A DNA stretch of 64,000 bases from an uncultured Lachnospiraceae bacterium (GTDB taxonomy: Bacteria > Bacillota > Clostridia > Lachnospirales > Lachnospiraceae), in assembly GCA_905199445.1 (NCBI GenBank), contig CAJKGK010000013.1:21710-85709 (forward strand), read 5' to 3'. The position numbers were made by a program, and so were the translations under genes. The number at the start of each line of letters is the position of its first letter. Within the stretch, counting starts at the first letter, position 1. A model generated the notes under the pieces. That model made no database searches and had not been told where the DNA came from. It saw only the letters and a program-made list of their open reading frames with translations. Below, in pieces: positions 7,230 through 16,707 of the stretch.

Positions 7230-9641
7230 CTATTTTGCCACAATATTGACAATCTTTCCAGGAACATAAATTTCCTTCACAATATTTCCGGACAGACGGT
7301 CACCCAACGCTTCCTTTGCAGCCTTGATGGCATCATCCTTAGAAACATCCGCAGGAAGCTGAATAACAACACGCATTTTTCCGTTGACCTGGACAGCAAT
7401 ATTGACTTCATCATCCTTCATGGCCGCTTCATCAGCCACAGGCCACTGATTGTCAAAGACACTTGTGGTATGGCCCAGCTGCTGCCACAACTCCTCACCC
7501 ATATGGGGTGCAAACGGTGCAATAAGTATAGCCGCGGTTTCCAAAGTTTCTCTGTCAATACCGCCCTCTTTTTTAGCCAGATCGATAAGCTTGTTGTTAT
7601 ACTCCATAAATCCGGAAATAACCGTATTCAGGCTAAACTGTTCCAAACGGGTGGAAATATCATAAATCATCTTATTGCGGATTCGGATCATATGCTTTGT
7701 AGCCTTTACATCCTTATCTTTATTATCCATCACCATATTCCAGAAACGGTTAAGGAAACGGTAAACACCGTCAATACCCCGGTCGTCCCATTCTGAATCC
7801 AGTTCTGGCGGTCCCACAAACAGCTCATACAATCGCAGGGAATCGCAGCCGTAATCACGTACAAGATCATCCGGAGAAACAACATTCCCCTTGGATTTGC
7901 TCATCTTGATACCATTCTTTCCGGTGATCATCCCCTGATTAAACAGCTTATGGAATGGCTCATCAAAATCCACAACCCCGATATCATACAGGAATTTTGT
8001 ATAGAATCTGGAATAAAGCAGATGCAGCACCGCATGTTCCACACCACCGATATACATATCAACCGGCAGATACTTATCTGCTTTTTCACGGGATACAAGC
8101 GCATCATCATTTTTACTGTCCACATAACGGAGGAAATACCAGGAAGAACCTGCCCACTGAGGCATGGTATTTGTCTCTCTCTTTGCCGGCGCACCGCAGA
8201 CCGGACAGGTTGTATTTACCCACTCCTCAATATCTGCCAGCGGTGATTCGCCGGTTCCTGTGGGCTGATAGCTTTCAACCTCAGGAAGTAATAACGGCAG
8301 CTGGTCTTCAGGCACAGGCACACAGCCACAGTGGGGACAATGAATAATCGGAATCGGCTCTCCCCAGTAACGCTGTCTGGAAAATACCCAGTCACGAAGC
8401 TTGTAGTTGGTTGTCTTTTTACCAATACCCTGTTTTTCGATAATTTCCGGTGCTTCAGCCTTAAGCTTGGCAGAATCCATCCCTGTCCATTCACCGGAAT
8501 TAATCACAACACCGGATTCCGTATAAGCCTGAGTCATATTTTCGATCTCCTTGCCGTCCGGAGAAATTACCTGTATCATCGGAATATTAAACTTTTTGGC
8601 AAATTCAAAGTCACGGTCATCATGGGCAGGAACACACATAATCGCACCTGTACCATAATCCGCCAGTACATAATCGGAAAGCCAGATCGGCACCTTGGCA
8701 TTATTTAACGGATTAATGGCATAGCTTCCCGTAAATACACCGGTTTTTTCCTTATCCTGAAGACGGTCAACAGAAGATCTGAGCGATGTTTTATAAATAT
8801 AATCTTCAACATCTGCTCTTGTCTCATCCGTAGCCAGATCTTTTGCCATCGCATGTTCCGGTGCCAGTACCATAAAGGTAGCGCCATATAAAGTATCCGG
8901 TCTTGTTGTATATACAGTGATCTTCCGATCAGAGCCATCCACGGCAAAATCGATTTCAGCACCATAAGATTTTCCGATCCAGTCTGTCTGCATCTTCTTA
9001 ACCTTTTCCGGCCATTCCAGCTTATCCAGGTCATTTAACAGACGATCTGCATATTTTGTAATCTTTAACATCCACTGTTTCAGATTTTTCTTTGTCACAT
9101 CAGCACCACAGCGCTCACATTTTCCATTGACAACTTCTTCATTGGCCAGACCTGTTTTGCAGGAAGGACACCAGTTAATGGGCATCTCTTTTTCATAAGC
9201 CAGACCGGCTTTAAACATCTGTACAAAAATCCACTGTGTCCATTTATAAAATTTAGGATCTGTTGTGTTGACTTCCATGTCCCAGTCATAGATGGACGCA
9301 ATTTCCTGAATCTGACGTTTAATGTTCGCAATATTTTCAGCTGTAGATTTTTCCGGATGTACACCCATTTTGATGGCATAGTTTTCCGCAGGAAGACCAA
9401 ATGCATCCCAACCCATTGGATGGATCACATAGTAGCCGTTTAACATTTTATAACGGCTCCATACATCGGAAATCACATAACCTCTCCAGTGACCCACATG
9501 AAGTCCGTTTCCTGAAGGGTATGGAAACATATCCAGACAATAATATTTAGGTTTTTTACCGTCATTAACATTTACCGGGTTCTTTTCCCAGATTTCACGC
9601 CATTTTTTTTCAATGGCTTTGTGATTATAGGGCGTTGCCAT
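7230..9641 (-). CDS. leuS: Leucyl-tRNA synthetase
   Basis: Charges tRNA-Leu with leucine in the cytosol. The 803-aa class I synthetase shows PYPSGNGLHVGHWRGY (HIGH motif, about residues 42-57), the zinc-type cysteine cluster NWCPSCKTGL and KCERCGA, the CP1 editing domain (YTTRPDTLYGATFMVLAPEH), and KMSKSKGNVV (KMSKS). The C-terminal anticodon-binding domain is complete. It is expressed through a T-box leader and is followed by a small unknown gene. The ATG at 9641 has an AAGGAAG site. Confidence 0.98.
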   Translation of the reverse strand: MATPYNHKAIEKKWREIWEKNPVNVNDGKKPKYYCLDMFPYPSGNGLHVGHWRGYVISDVWSRYKMLNGYYVIHPMGWDAFGLPAENYAIKMGVHPEKSTAENIANIKRQIQEIASIYDWDMEVNTTDPKFYKWTQWIFVQMFKAGLAYEKEMPINWCPSCKTGLANEEVVNGKCERCGADVTKKNLKQWMLKITKYADRLLNDLDKLEWPEKVKKMQTDWIGKSYGAEIDFAVDGSDRKITVYTTRPDTLYGATFMVLAPEHAMAKDLATDETRADVEDYIYKTSLRSSVDRLQDKEKTGVFTGSYAINPLNNAKVPIWLSDYVLADYGTGAIMCVPAHDDRDFEFAKKFNIPMIQVISPDGKEIENMTQAYTESGVVINSGEWTGMDSAKLKAEAPEIIEKQGIGKKTTNYKLRDWVFSRQRYWGEPIPIIHCPHCGCVPVPEDQLPLLLPEVESYQPTGTGESPLADIEEWVNTTCPVCGAPAKRETNTMPQWAGSSWYFLRYVDSKNDDALVSREKADKYLPVDMYIGGVEHAVLHLLYSRFYTKFLYDIGVVDFDEPFHKLFNQGMITGKNGIKMSKSKGNVVSPDDLVRDYGCDSLRLYELFVGPPELDSEWDDRGIDGVYRFLNRFWNMVMDNKDKDVKATKHMIRIRNKMIYDISTRLEQFSLNTVISGFMEYNNKLIDLAKKEGGIDRETLETAAILIAPFAPHMGEELWQQLGHTTSVFDNQWPVADEAAMKDDEVNIAVQVNGKMRVVIQLPADVSKDDAIKAAKEALGDRLSGNIVKEIYVPGKIVNIVAK

Positions 9642-9660
9642 ACGTATATCTTCCTTTCTT

Positions 9661-9931
9661 AAATAAATAAAGCCCCTTCGTCACATTTAGAGACGAAAGG
9701 GCTTCCTGTCGTGGTACCACTCTAATTCGCTGTTTCACCAGCCTTTACAAGCCGGTTTTTAGCGCACTCATATTCTGTAACGGGAATCAACCGTCCGAAC
9801 CTACATAAACTTCAGCCCGGAGACTCAAAGGCGAGTTGGGAACATCATCTGCTGCCTCGCATCACCCGGCAGCTTTCTGAAAAATGAGGGGTTCTTAATA
9901 CTCCTTATCCTTGTCTTTGCCATTTTAGCTG
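9661..9931 (-). promoter_or_regulatory. T-box leader (tRNA-Leu sensing riboswitch) of leuS
   Basis: The only gene-free stretch over 300 nt (9642-9972) holds this leader and its promoter. On the minus strand the T-box core AGAGTGGTACCACG (about 9709-9724) is followed by an intrinsic terminator, GCCCTTTCGTC paired with GACGAAGGGGC and then TTTATTTATTT (9661-9704). The 5' half contains a large stem I region with CTC in the segment CCAACTCGCC as a candidate leucine specifier; this codon is inferred, not folded. Uncharged tRNA-Leu would favour the antiterminator and allow leuS transcription. Confidence 0.9.
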
Positions 9932-9937
9932 TTTTTT

Positions 9938-9966
9938 ATTCTACTCAGAATAAACCGGTTTGTCAA
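9938..9966 (-). promoter_or_regulatory. Sigma-A promoter of the leuS T-box transcript
   Basis: TTGACA and TAGAAT separated by 17 bp on the minus strand, just after the stop of the preceding gene (9973). The predicted start near 9931 gives the T-box leader its full length. Confidence 0.75.
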
Positions 9967-9972
9967 TACCAT

Positions 9973-10488
9973 TTAGTGATTTTGGGCGGCCTTCATAAAA
10001 ACACCGCCCATAGTCATCTGCCAGGCCTCAAGCAGTGCCTGATTCACCATTGTCTTAACAGAACCGTCATGAATATAAACCGTCAGGACACTGTAGGCAT
10101 CCACCTGACGGCCAATCACACCGCCCTCCAGCAGCGGGGCACTTCTCTGAACATCCAAAAGCTGGGTATGTAAAAGTTCCCCCGCACGTTCAAAATTTAA
10201 ATACCGGGAAATATCCTGATTAGTCTTAAGGGACTCAAAAAGCGCATACTCAACTTCAAAAGCCAGTGCTCTGGCATAGGTATCCGGTTCACTTTCTCCA
10301 TGGGCTTCAAAATCTTCGTAAGGTCCCAGGGCCCCTACAGTCTGATCCAGATCAAAATCCCGGTTCACAATATGAAGCAACGGCATCGCTTCGCTGCCTT
10401 CCCTTGTAACTGTGGTTATTCCATAGCGTCTGGCAATCATATTCTCTGCTTTTTCTGCCATGATCTGTGCAAATTCATGGATTTTCAT
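9973..10488 (-). CDS. Hypothetical protein, third gene of the lacZ operon
   Basis: A 171-aa soluble protein of unknown function. It starts MKIHEFAQIMAEKAENMIAR and contains acidic stretches (VNRDFDLDQTVGALGPYEDF, HGESEPDTYAR) and a C-terminal segment LLEAWQMTMGGVFMKAA. No signal peptide and no familiar catalytic motif were seen. The start codon overlaps the stop of the preceding gene by 4 nt (ATGA), so the two are translationally coupled. A faint resemblance to the N-terminal part of DUF5688-type proteins was considered but cannot be confirmed. Confidence 0.7.
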   Translation of the reverse strand: MKIHEFAQIMAEKAENMIARRYGITTVTREGSEAMPLLHIVNRDFDLDQTVGALGPYEDFEAHGESEPDTYARALAFEVEYALFESLKTNQDISRYLNFERAGELLHTQLLDVQRSAPLLEGGVIGRQVDAYSVLTVYIHDGSVKTMVNQALLEAWQMTMGGVFMKAAQNH

Positions 10489-11036
10489 GGATTTTTGTCC
10501 TCTTTCTTCTGATCTGCGATTTCTTTTTGGTCCCTGTTTTCATTTTGGGCGTCAGGAACAGTCTGTTTTTTTTCAGGTTCTGTAAAAGAAATATCTTTAA
10601 GGATACCTGTAAGCAATTCCCGGCTGCTGGCAGGAACAATAAAATAACACAGCAGCACAATCACAAACAGGACGGCCGGGGCGATAAACAGCTGCATATT
10701 CCCGTTAAACAGCATGACTGCAGAAGTAATTCCTGTCAGTATGGCCGCAAAAATAAGAAATATATTGGCTGTTGACTTCTTTTTAAAGGTCCCGGTAATC
10801 ACACAGCCGTCCGCACTTTTCTCAACTTTTCCGAAGAAAAATGTATTCAGCCCGTTGCCTTCAAATTCCTTGTGATGATATAGTTTAAATTCACTGTCAT
10901 TAAAAAATTGCCCATAAAAACAATTGGAAGAATGATACGCCCGACGATTTTCTTTTGTATCTTCCACAACCTTTTCTTTCCAGGAACGCATCCATTGCTT
11001 TTTCGTCAGATGACTTCTGATTTCTATTGTATTCAA
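10485..11036 (-). CDS. Hypothetical two-helix membrane protein, second gene of the lacZ operon
   Basis: 183 aa. Residues 1-85 are soluble (NTIEIRSHLTKKQWMRSWKE). Two adjacent membrane helices follow (about 88-106 and 112-131: IFLIFAAILTGITSAVMLF and LFIAPAVLFVIVLLCYFIV). The tail is a charged, low-complexity KKQTVPDAQNENRDQKE stretch. It overlaps lacZ by 4 nt upstream and the next gene by 4 nt downstream, so all three are coupled. Family unknown. Whether it has any role in sugar use is open. Confidence 0.72.
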   Translation of the reverse strand: MNTIEIRSHLTKKQWMRSWKEKVVEDTKENRRAYHSSNCFYGQFFNDSEFKLYHHKEFEGNGLNTFFFGKVEKSADGCVITGTFKKKSTANIFLIFAAILTGITSAVMLFNGNMQLFIAPAVLFVIVLLCYFIVPASSRELLTGILKDISFTEPEKKQTVPDAQNENRDQKEIADQKKEDKNP

Positions 11037-14000
11037 TCTACGACTCCTCCATACAGCGGCTCAATTTCAAATTCGAAATGTCTCGGACAATGGGATGGCA
11101 GCTGATACTCTGGATGGGTTTTAGCTCCCCAGCTGTTGTCACCACCTACACCCATCTGCGCCTGCAGCACTCTGATGACCGTAAAATGCCGCCTGGGCAG
11201 TTCATACCAATGTGCCGCGCATTCAAGTTCATGGGGTGTATACGGCAAAACATTCACGTCAAGACTGTGTCCTGAAAAACGCAGTCCTGTACCGGAGGCA
11301 TCACAGACATCCATATACCGGACACCGGTATGATTGCCGCATTCCTGAGGAATCACATACGGAGAAATATGTTCTTCAACCCGTTTGCTGTAAATTCCCA
11401 GCTTACAGCCCATGTTTCTGTCCATATAATTTTCTTCCGGTCCCCTGCCATACCATTTTGTATAATCATAATCCGCAGGAATTTTGAAAATCATGCCAAA
11501 TTCAGGCATCGGTGAAAGACCATCAGCACCTTCAAAAGCCATCTCAACATGCATCCGCCCATCCCGGCTAAAAGTATAGATGGTTTTTAGCTCAGTCTCC
11601 GGTTGTGTAGCCAGCAGATGAACGGCTGTGATTACAAAATCACCGTCATTTTGGGAAACCGCATAAGATTTCATTTTCTGGTAAAGAGATGCCAGCTTCC
11701 ACTGACCGTATTCAAACGGCATCATGCATCCGCTGTCATTATCCGTAGGAGCCCGCCAAAAGCTGGGCTTTGGAATATCTGATACCAGCTCACGGCCGCC
11801 TACCTTTATGGATACAATCACACCCTTTTCCCTGGAAATAATCACATCAAAGCCAGGTTTTTTAATGCCTGTATTAAATGGACTGTCCACCAATGTCCAT
11901 GGAGTTTCCATAAGCTTGACCTGACCGCCGTTATGACATTGCTGTTCTTCTCCGCCGCAGTCATTTTGTCCGGCTGTGAATACATATTGGCCAAAAGCCA
12001 CTTCATGCCCGGCCTTTGCCCATAAGGTATCCTCACGAAGGACAAAACTTACGGTAAGGGCATACTCCCGGCCGTCCTCCAAAACTGCAAATGGCCATGC
12101 AATATCACCTTTTTCTCCTGGCTCAATACTGGTCCACAGCTTTGTCTGCTCAACCGTTACCCCTTCCCTCATCAGGGTACAGATACAGTCAAACTGTCCG
12201 GTATCTGTAAACAGATAATCATTTTCAATATGAATATTTTTTTCGTCTGCAGTCACATAAATACTGCGGTAATTATATTTAACCTCAGCCATTTTCGGTG
12301 ACAATGTACGGTCACCAAAAATAATGCCATTGACACAGAAATTGTAATTTGTCGGACGATCTGACCAGTCTCCGCCGTAGGCGAGAAAATCTTCTCCGTA
12401 ACGGTCTTTCTTTAAAATAGACTGATCAATGAAATCCCATATAAAACCGCCCTGATACAACGGCTGCTGTCGGGCCAGATCTGTATATTTGTACATGGCC
12501 CCATTGGAATTCCCCATAGCATGGGTATATTCGCAGCAAATAAACGGTTTCTCCGGATGCTTACCGATAAATTCCTGAATTTTGGCTGCCGGCGTATACA
12601 TCTGACTCTCCATATCGCTGGTATCCGGGAAGCGGCGATCATTGAAAACGCCCTCATAATGCACAAGCCGGTCTGGATCCATCGACTTAAACATTTGGCT
12701 CATCTTATATATATTTTCTCCGCCAAAAGATTCATTCCCGCAGGACCAGATCAGCACACAGGGATGGTTTTTATCTCTTTCAACCATGGAACGGGCACGA
12801 TCCAAAATAATTTCCAGCCACTGGGGACGGTTATCCGGTATTGTAAATTTACTGCCCACAAAACGACCGTTTTCAAATACTCCTGGATGAGCCCATGTAC
12901 CATGACTTTCCATATTTGTCTCATCAATCACATACAGCCCATATAGATCACACAGTTCATAAAAGCGGGTGGCATTGGGATAATGAGAGGTTCGGACAGC
13001 ATTAATGTTATGCTGCTTCATTGTCCGGATATCCCAAAGCATTTCCTCTTCTGTGACTGCCCGCCCGTGAATATGAGAAAATTCATGGCGGTTCACACCA
13101 TTAAATACAATCCGCTTTCCATTAATTTTCATCAGACCGTCCTTTAATTCAAACCGGCGCAGTCCCACGTATTGGGTCACATACTCCTCCACAAGACCCT
13201 GGCTGCCGTAAACCGTCATACACAGCTCATATAAATTGGGAATTTCTGCACTCCACAGTGCAGGTGCAGCCACATGCATGGAAAGTCGGACCCTTCCGTC
13301 ACCATTCTCAGCGTTTTCTCTCTGAACCAGGCTGCCTTCCTGTGCAGGCATCCACACATCTTTGGCCACAGTTTCTCCTGCAGGATTTTTTAAAATGGCA
13401 CTGATTTTTGTACATTGGCTCAGATCCGCTTTACACGTTCCATTCGTTTCCGGTTTTCCTAATTTGAGATCCACAGACACGTCCGCCTGATCAAAATTTT
13501 CATTTAACCATGTATGGACAAACAGATCCCTGATATGAACATCTGGAACCGTATACAGATATACATCTCTGAAAATACCGGAAAAACGCCAGAAATCCTG
13601 ATCTTCCAGCCAGCTTCCCGAAGACCATTTAAAGACCAGCACACTGATTTTATTTTCTCCGTCCTGTAAATAAGGCGTCAGCTCAAATTCTGACGGTGTA
13701 AAGCTGTCCTCGCTGTAGCCGACAAAATCACCATTGACAAATAACGCAAAGGCGCTTTCTACCCCCTGAAAAGAAATATAGACAGGATGTCCCTTCATCG
13801 ACAGTGGGATACGCACATAGCGCACATAGCAGCCCACAGGATTAAAATTTTCAGGAATTTCTCCGGGCATAATATCCTCATGCCCGTCCCATGGATAAAC
13901 AACATTCACATAATGGGGGACGTCATGACCCTGAAGCTGCATATGCCCAGGCACATGAATCGTCCCCCATCCATGACAGTCATAATCTGCAGCCTCAAAT

Positions 14001-14179
14001 CCTTTAATGGATTCATGGTAGCTTCTGGCCCAGTTAAAATACCAGAGTCCGTTTAAAGAATACCTGAAATCCTCCCATTTTTTCTGATCATCTTTAAAAA
14101 ATTTATGGTCAGAATGTGCAGCAAGCCGGTTCACGGCAAATATCGTTGGGTCTTTCACCCATTGGTAATCAAATTTCAC
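11033..14179 (-). CDS. lacZ: Beta-galactosidase, GH2 (LacZ type)
   Basis: Hydrolyses lactose and other beta-galactosides. At 1048 aa it has the full E. coli LacZ-like five-domain length. The sugar-binding domain includes NFNPVGCYVRYVRIP. The TIM barrel holds the acid/base Glu in WSCGNESFGGEN and the nucleophile Glu in FICCEYTHAMGNSNG. The C-terminal beta domain includes WYGRGPEENYMDR. There is no signal peptide, so it is intracellular. Start is GTG at 14179 after CTGGAGG. It is first in a coupled operon with two unknown genes. No lactose permease or lac regulator is nearby. Confidence 0.96.
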   Translation of the reverse strand: MKFDYQWVKDPTIFAVNRLAAHSDHKFFKDDQKKWEDFRYSLNGLWYFNWARSYHESIKGFEAADYDCHGWGTIHVPGHMQLQGHDVPHYVNVVYPWDGHEDIMPGEIPENFNPVGCYVRYVRIPLSMKGHPVYISFQGVESAFALFVNGDFVGYSEDSFTPSEFELTPYLQDGENKISVLVFKWSSGSWLEDQDFWRFSGIFRDVYLYTVPDVHIRDLFVHTWLNENFDQADVSVDLKLGKPETNGTCKADLSQCTKISAILKNPAGETVAKDVWMPAQEGSLVQRENAENGDGRVRLSMHVAAPALWSAEIPNLYELCMTVYGSQGLVEEYVTQYVGLRRFELKDGLMKINGKRIVFNGVNRHEFSHIHGRAVTEEEMLWDIRTMKQHNINAVRTSHYPNATRFYELCDLYGLYVIDETNMESHGTWAHPGVFENGRFVGSKFTIPDNRPQWLEIILDRARSMVERDKNHPCVLIWSCGNESFGGENIYKMSQMFKSMDPDRLVHYEGVFNDRRFPDTSDMESQMYTPAAKIQEFIGKHPEKPFICCEYTHAMGNSNGAMYKYTDLARQQPLYQGGFIWDFIDQSILKKDRYGEDFLAYGGDWSDRPTNYNFCVNGIIFGDRTLSPKMAEVKYNYRSIYVTADEKNIHIENDYLFTDTGQFDCICTLMREGVTVEQTKLWTSIEPGEKGDIAWPFAVLEDGREYALTVSFVLREDTLWAKAGHEVAFGQYVFTAGQNDCGGEEQQCHNGGQVKLMETPWTLVDSPFNTGIKKPGFDVIISREKGVIVSIKVGGRELVSDIPKPSFWRAPTDNDSGCMMPFEYGQWKLASLYQKMKSYAVSQNDGDFVITAVHLLATQPETELKTIYTFSRDGRMHVEMAFEGADGLSPMPEFGMIFKIPADYDYTKWYGRGPEENYMDRNMGCKLGIYSKRVEEHISPYVIPQECGNHTGVRYMDVCDASGTGLRFSGHSLDVNVLPYTPHELECAAHWYELPRRHFTVIRVLQAQMGVGGDNSWGAKTHPEYQLPSHCPRHFEFEIEPLYGGVVD

Positions 14180-14329
14180 TTATTTTTCCTCCAGTAAACA
14201 ACACTTATGATCGCTATGCTGTAAAAACAGCTAACCTCATGATAATACACCCTGCTATTTTTAGCAATCTGAATATATTTGGCTGCCATATATAACTATA
14301 TTAAGATATCAAAATTTACAGCCATTTTA

Positions 14330-14378
14330 AAAAGTGCGGTTGGGTGCATCCATCGTACGCACCCAACCGCACTTTCTT
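14330..14378 (-). terminator. Terminator after the EF-G paralogue gene
   Basis: A perfect stem of at least 15 bp pairs AGTGCGGTTGGGTGC with GCACCCAACCGCACT; on the minus strand it is followed by TTTTTAAAA. It separates the EF-G gene from lacZ, so lacZ must have its own promoter in 14180-14330, where no confident site was seen. Confidence 0.88.
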
Positions 14379-14402
14379 TATCGGATCATTTTTTAAAACT
14401 GA

Positions 14403-16487
14403 TTATTCATTTTCTTTGGCATTTTCTTCAATGACTTTGGCCTGAACATCTGATGGCGCCTGTTCATAGCGGTTAAAAGAATATGCAAAATCACCGCGGC
14501 CGCCGGTCATAGAGCGCAGATCAGTGGAATAACCATAGAGCTGAGCCATAGGAATATCCGCAATAATTTCTGTACGACCGCTATCCGCAGGATTCATTCC
14601 AAGGACACGCCCCCGGCGTTTATTCAGGTCTCCCATAATATCTCCGGTATAAGAATCCGGTACATAAACAGACAATGAAGCAATCGGCTCTAAAAGCACC
14701 GGCTGAGCCTGAACAAAAGCAGCTTTAAAGGCCTGACGGGCAGCGGTCTTAAAGGCCATTTCCGAAGAATCCACCGGATGATAAGAACCGTCAAACAGTG
14801 TCGCTTTCACACCCACAACCGGATAACCGGCCATCGGCCCTTTAACAACAGACTCTGCAACCCCCTTTTCCACAGCCGGGAAATAGTTCTTCGGAACAGC
14901 ACCGCCTACAACCCGCTCTTCAAACACATAAGGTGTTTCCAAATCCCCGGAAGGTTCAAATTCCATGGCAACATCACCATACTGTCCATGTCCGCCGGAC
15001 TGTTTTTTATATTTTTCACGGACAGAAACCTTCTTTTTAATTGTTTCTCTGTAAGGAATACGCGGTTTCACCAATTCGATTTCAACTTTGTATTTTGCCA
15101 GAAGCTTGCTGACGACCACATCCAGATGCTGGTCTCCGATACCGTAAAGCAGCAGCTGATGATTATCTTTATCATTAAATGTTTTCAGTGTAAGATCCTC
15201 TTCCATCATCTTGGCCAACGCCTGAGATACCTTATCCTCATCGCCCTTGTTCTTTGTAATATAACGTTTGTATGTATAAGGTGCGGACATTTCAAAACGA
15301 TCAATCACCAGAGGATCGTTTTTCAGGGATAATGTATCACCTGTCGACGTATTGGTCAGCTTTGCAATGGCTCCGATATCACCGGCTTTAAGCTCAGATA
15401 CCTCGATGGTTTCCTTGCCGCGGAGAATATAAAGCTTGGAAAGTTTTTCCTCTGTATCTTTATCATAATTATAGACGGTCATATTATTTTTAAGTTCACC
15501 GGAGCTGACTTTTACAAGAGAGAATCTGCCGATAAACGGGTCCACGATTGTTTTAAACACATAAGCAGAAAACGGCCGTCTGGAGTCATAATCTACATTA
15601 TATTCCTTATCTGTTCTCGGGTCTTTTCCGAAAATCTTAATATGATCACGCATTGGAGAAGGAAGAAATTCCACACAGGTTGTGATCAGGTTGGCAACAC
15701 CGTAGCCCAACAGACCGGAACCGCACTGTACAGGAACAACACTGCCTTCATTGACATTCATACGCAAAGCATCAATAATCTCATCAAGCGTAAATTCTTC
15801 TCCGCCGAAATACTTTTCCATCAGTTCCTCATTCGTCTCTGCAACAGCCTCAAGAAGAGCCTCACGGCATTCTTCCAGTTCAGGCTTTACATCATCCGGA
15901 ATATCTCTGGGTTCCCACTTACCATCTGGGGCAAACTGACGGCCTTCCATCTTTACCACATTGACAGCGCCGGTAAACTTGCCGTTTTCTTTAATAGGCA
16001 AATGGAACGGCGCAACCTTTTTGCCGTAAAGCGCCTTTAGATCATTGACAACCTTCATATAATCCGCATGTTCATCATCCATGTCCGTGACAAAGATCGC
16101 CCTGGGGATTCCAAACTTTTCACAGTTATTCCATGCCTTGATTGTACCGGCTTCCACACCGGCTTTGGCGGAAACAACAATTATGGCTGCATCGGCTGCG
16201 GACAATGCCTCCTCTACCTCACCGACAAAATCCATGTATCCCGGTGTATCAAGCAGGTTAATTTTCCAGTAATCCCATTCAATGGGAATAATGGAGGTGC
16301 TGATTGAAAACTTTCTCTTAATTTCTTCTTTATCGTAATCACTGAGTGTGTTACCGTCATCAACCTTGCCCTGACGAGTTGTTACGCCGGCTGCAAATGC
16401 CATGGCCTCTGCCAAAGTTGTCTTACCACAGCCGCCGTGTCCTAAAATAGCAACGTTACGTATGTCCTGAGTCTTGTAAACCTTCAT
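14403..16487 (-). CDS. Elongation factor G-like translation GTPase (EF-G paralogue)
   Basis: 694 aa with the full EF-G domain order: GTPase domain with P-loop GHGGCGKTTLAEA (about residues 14-26), switch II LLDTPGYMDFVGEVE, domains II-III, domain IV with SGGHGQYGDVAMEFEP, and domain V near RRGRVLGM. The P-loop GHGGCGKT differs from the GHVDAGKT-type of canonical FusA, and the gene is not next to rpsL/rpsG or tuf. It is therefore best read as the secondary EF-G family found in many Firmicutes, whose exact role varies. The ATG at 16487 follows GGAGG; an upstream TTG at 16502 would swallow that site. Confidence 0.9.
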   Translation of the reverse strand: MKVYKTQDIRNVAILGHGGCGKTTLAEAMAFAAGVTTRQGKVDDGNTLSDYDKEEIKRKFSISTSIIPIEWDYWKINLLDTPGYMDFVGEVEEALSAADAAIIVVSAKAGVEAGTIKAWNNCEKFGIPRAIFVTDMDDEHADYMKVVNDLKALYGKKVAPFHLPIKENGKFTGAVNVVKMEGRQFAPDGKWEPRDIPDDVKPELEECREALLEAVAETNEELMEKYFGGEEFTLDEIIDALRMNVNEGSVVPVQCGSGLLGYGVANLITTCVEFLPSPMRDHIKIFGKDPRTDKEYNVDYDSRRPFSAYVFKTIVDPFIGRFSLVKVSSGELKNNMTVYNYDKDTEEKLSKLYILRGKETIEVSELKAGDIGAIAKLTNTSTGDTLSLKNDPLVIDRFEMSAPYTYKRYITKNKGDEDKVSQALAKMMEEDLTLKTFNDKDNHQLLLYGIGDQHLDVVVSKLLAKYKVEIELVKPRIPYRETIKKKVSVREKYKKQSGGHGQYGDVAMEFEPSGDLETPYVFEERVVGGAVPKNYFPAVEKGVAESVVKGPMAGYPVVGVKATLFDGSYHPVDSSEMAFKTAARQAFKAAFVQAQPVLLEPIASLSVYVPDSYTGDIMGDLNKRRGRVLGMNPADSGRTEIIADIPMAQLYGYSTDLRSMTGGRGDFAYSFNRYEQAPSDVQAKVIEENAKENE

Positions 16488-16707
16488 GTCGTATTCCTCC
16501 AATACTGTTAAGATTGATTTTTAAAACCATGGCTATATTTTACTAAATATTTCAGAATTTTTCAATAGTTTTATATGAATTATACAATTTTCTCAAAACA
16601 AAATCACAAAACCCTTCAGTTATCCTTGCTTTTTATTCCGGTTGGTGATAAGTTATCTATACTACATCTTTATCTTTACTATATTTTATGATTAAGGAGG
16701 GAGCTTG

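Noticed and set aside
6981..7796. 271-codon plus-strand open frame over leuS
   Set aside because: Antisense to the C-terminal part of leuS and the small gene; no ribosome site or recognisable domain.
14778..15332. 184-codon plus-strand open frame inside the EF-G gene
   Set aside because: Antisense to conserved EF-G domains; no independent start signals.
16560..16700. Possible promoter of tyrA (TTGCTT region)
   Set aside because: The -35 and -10 candidates do not combine at normal spacing, so no promoter is called.
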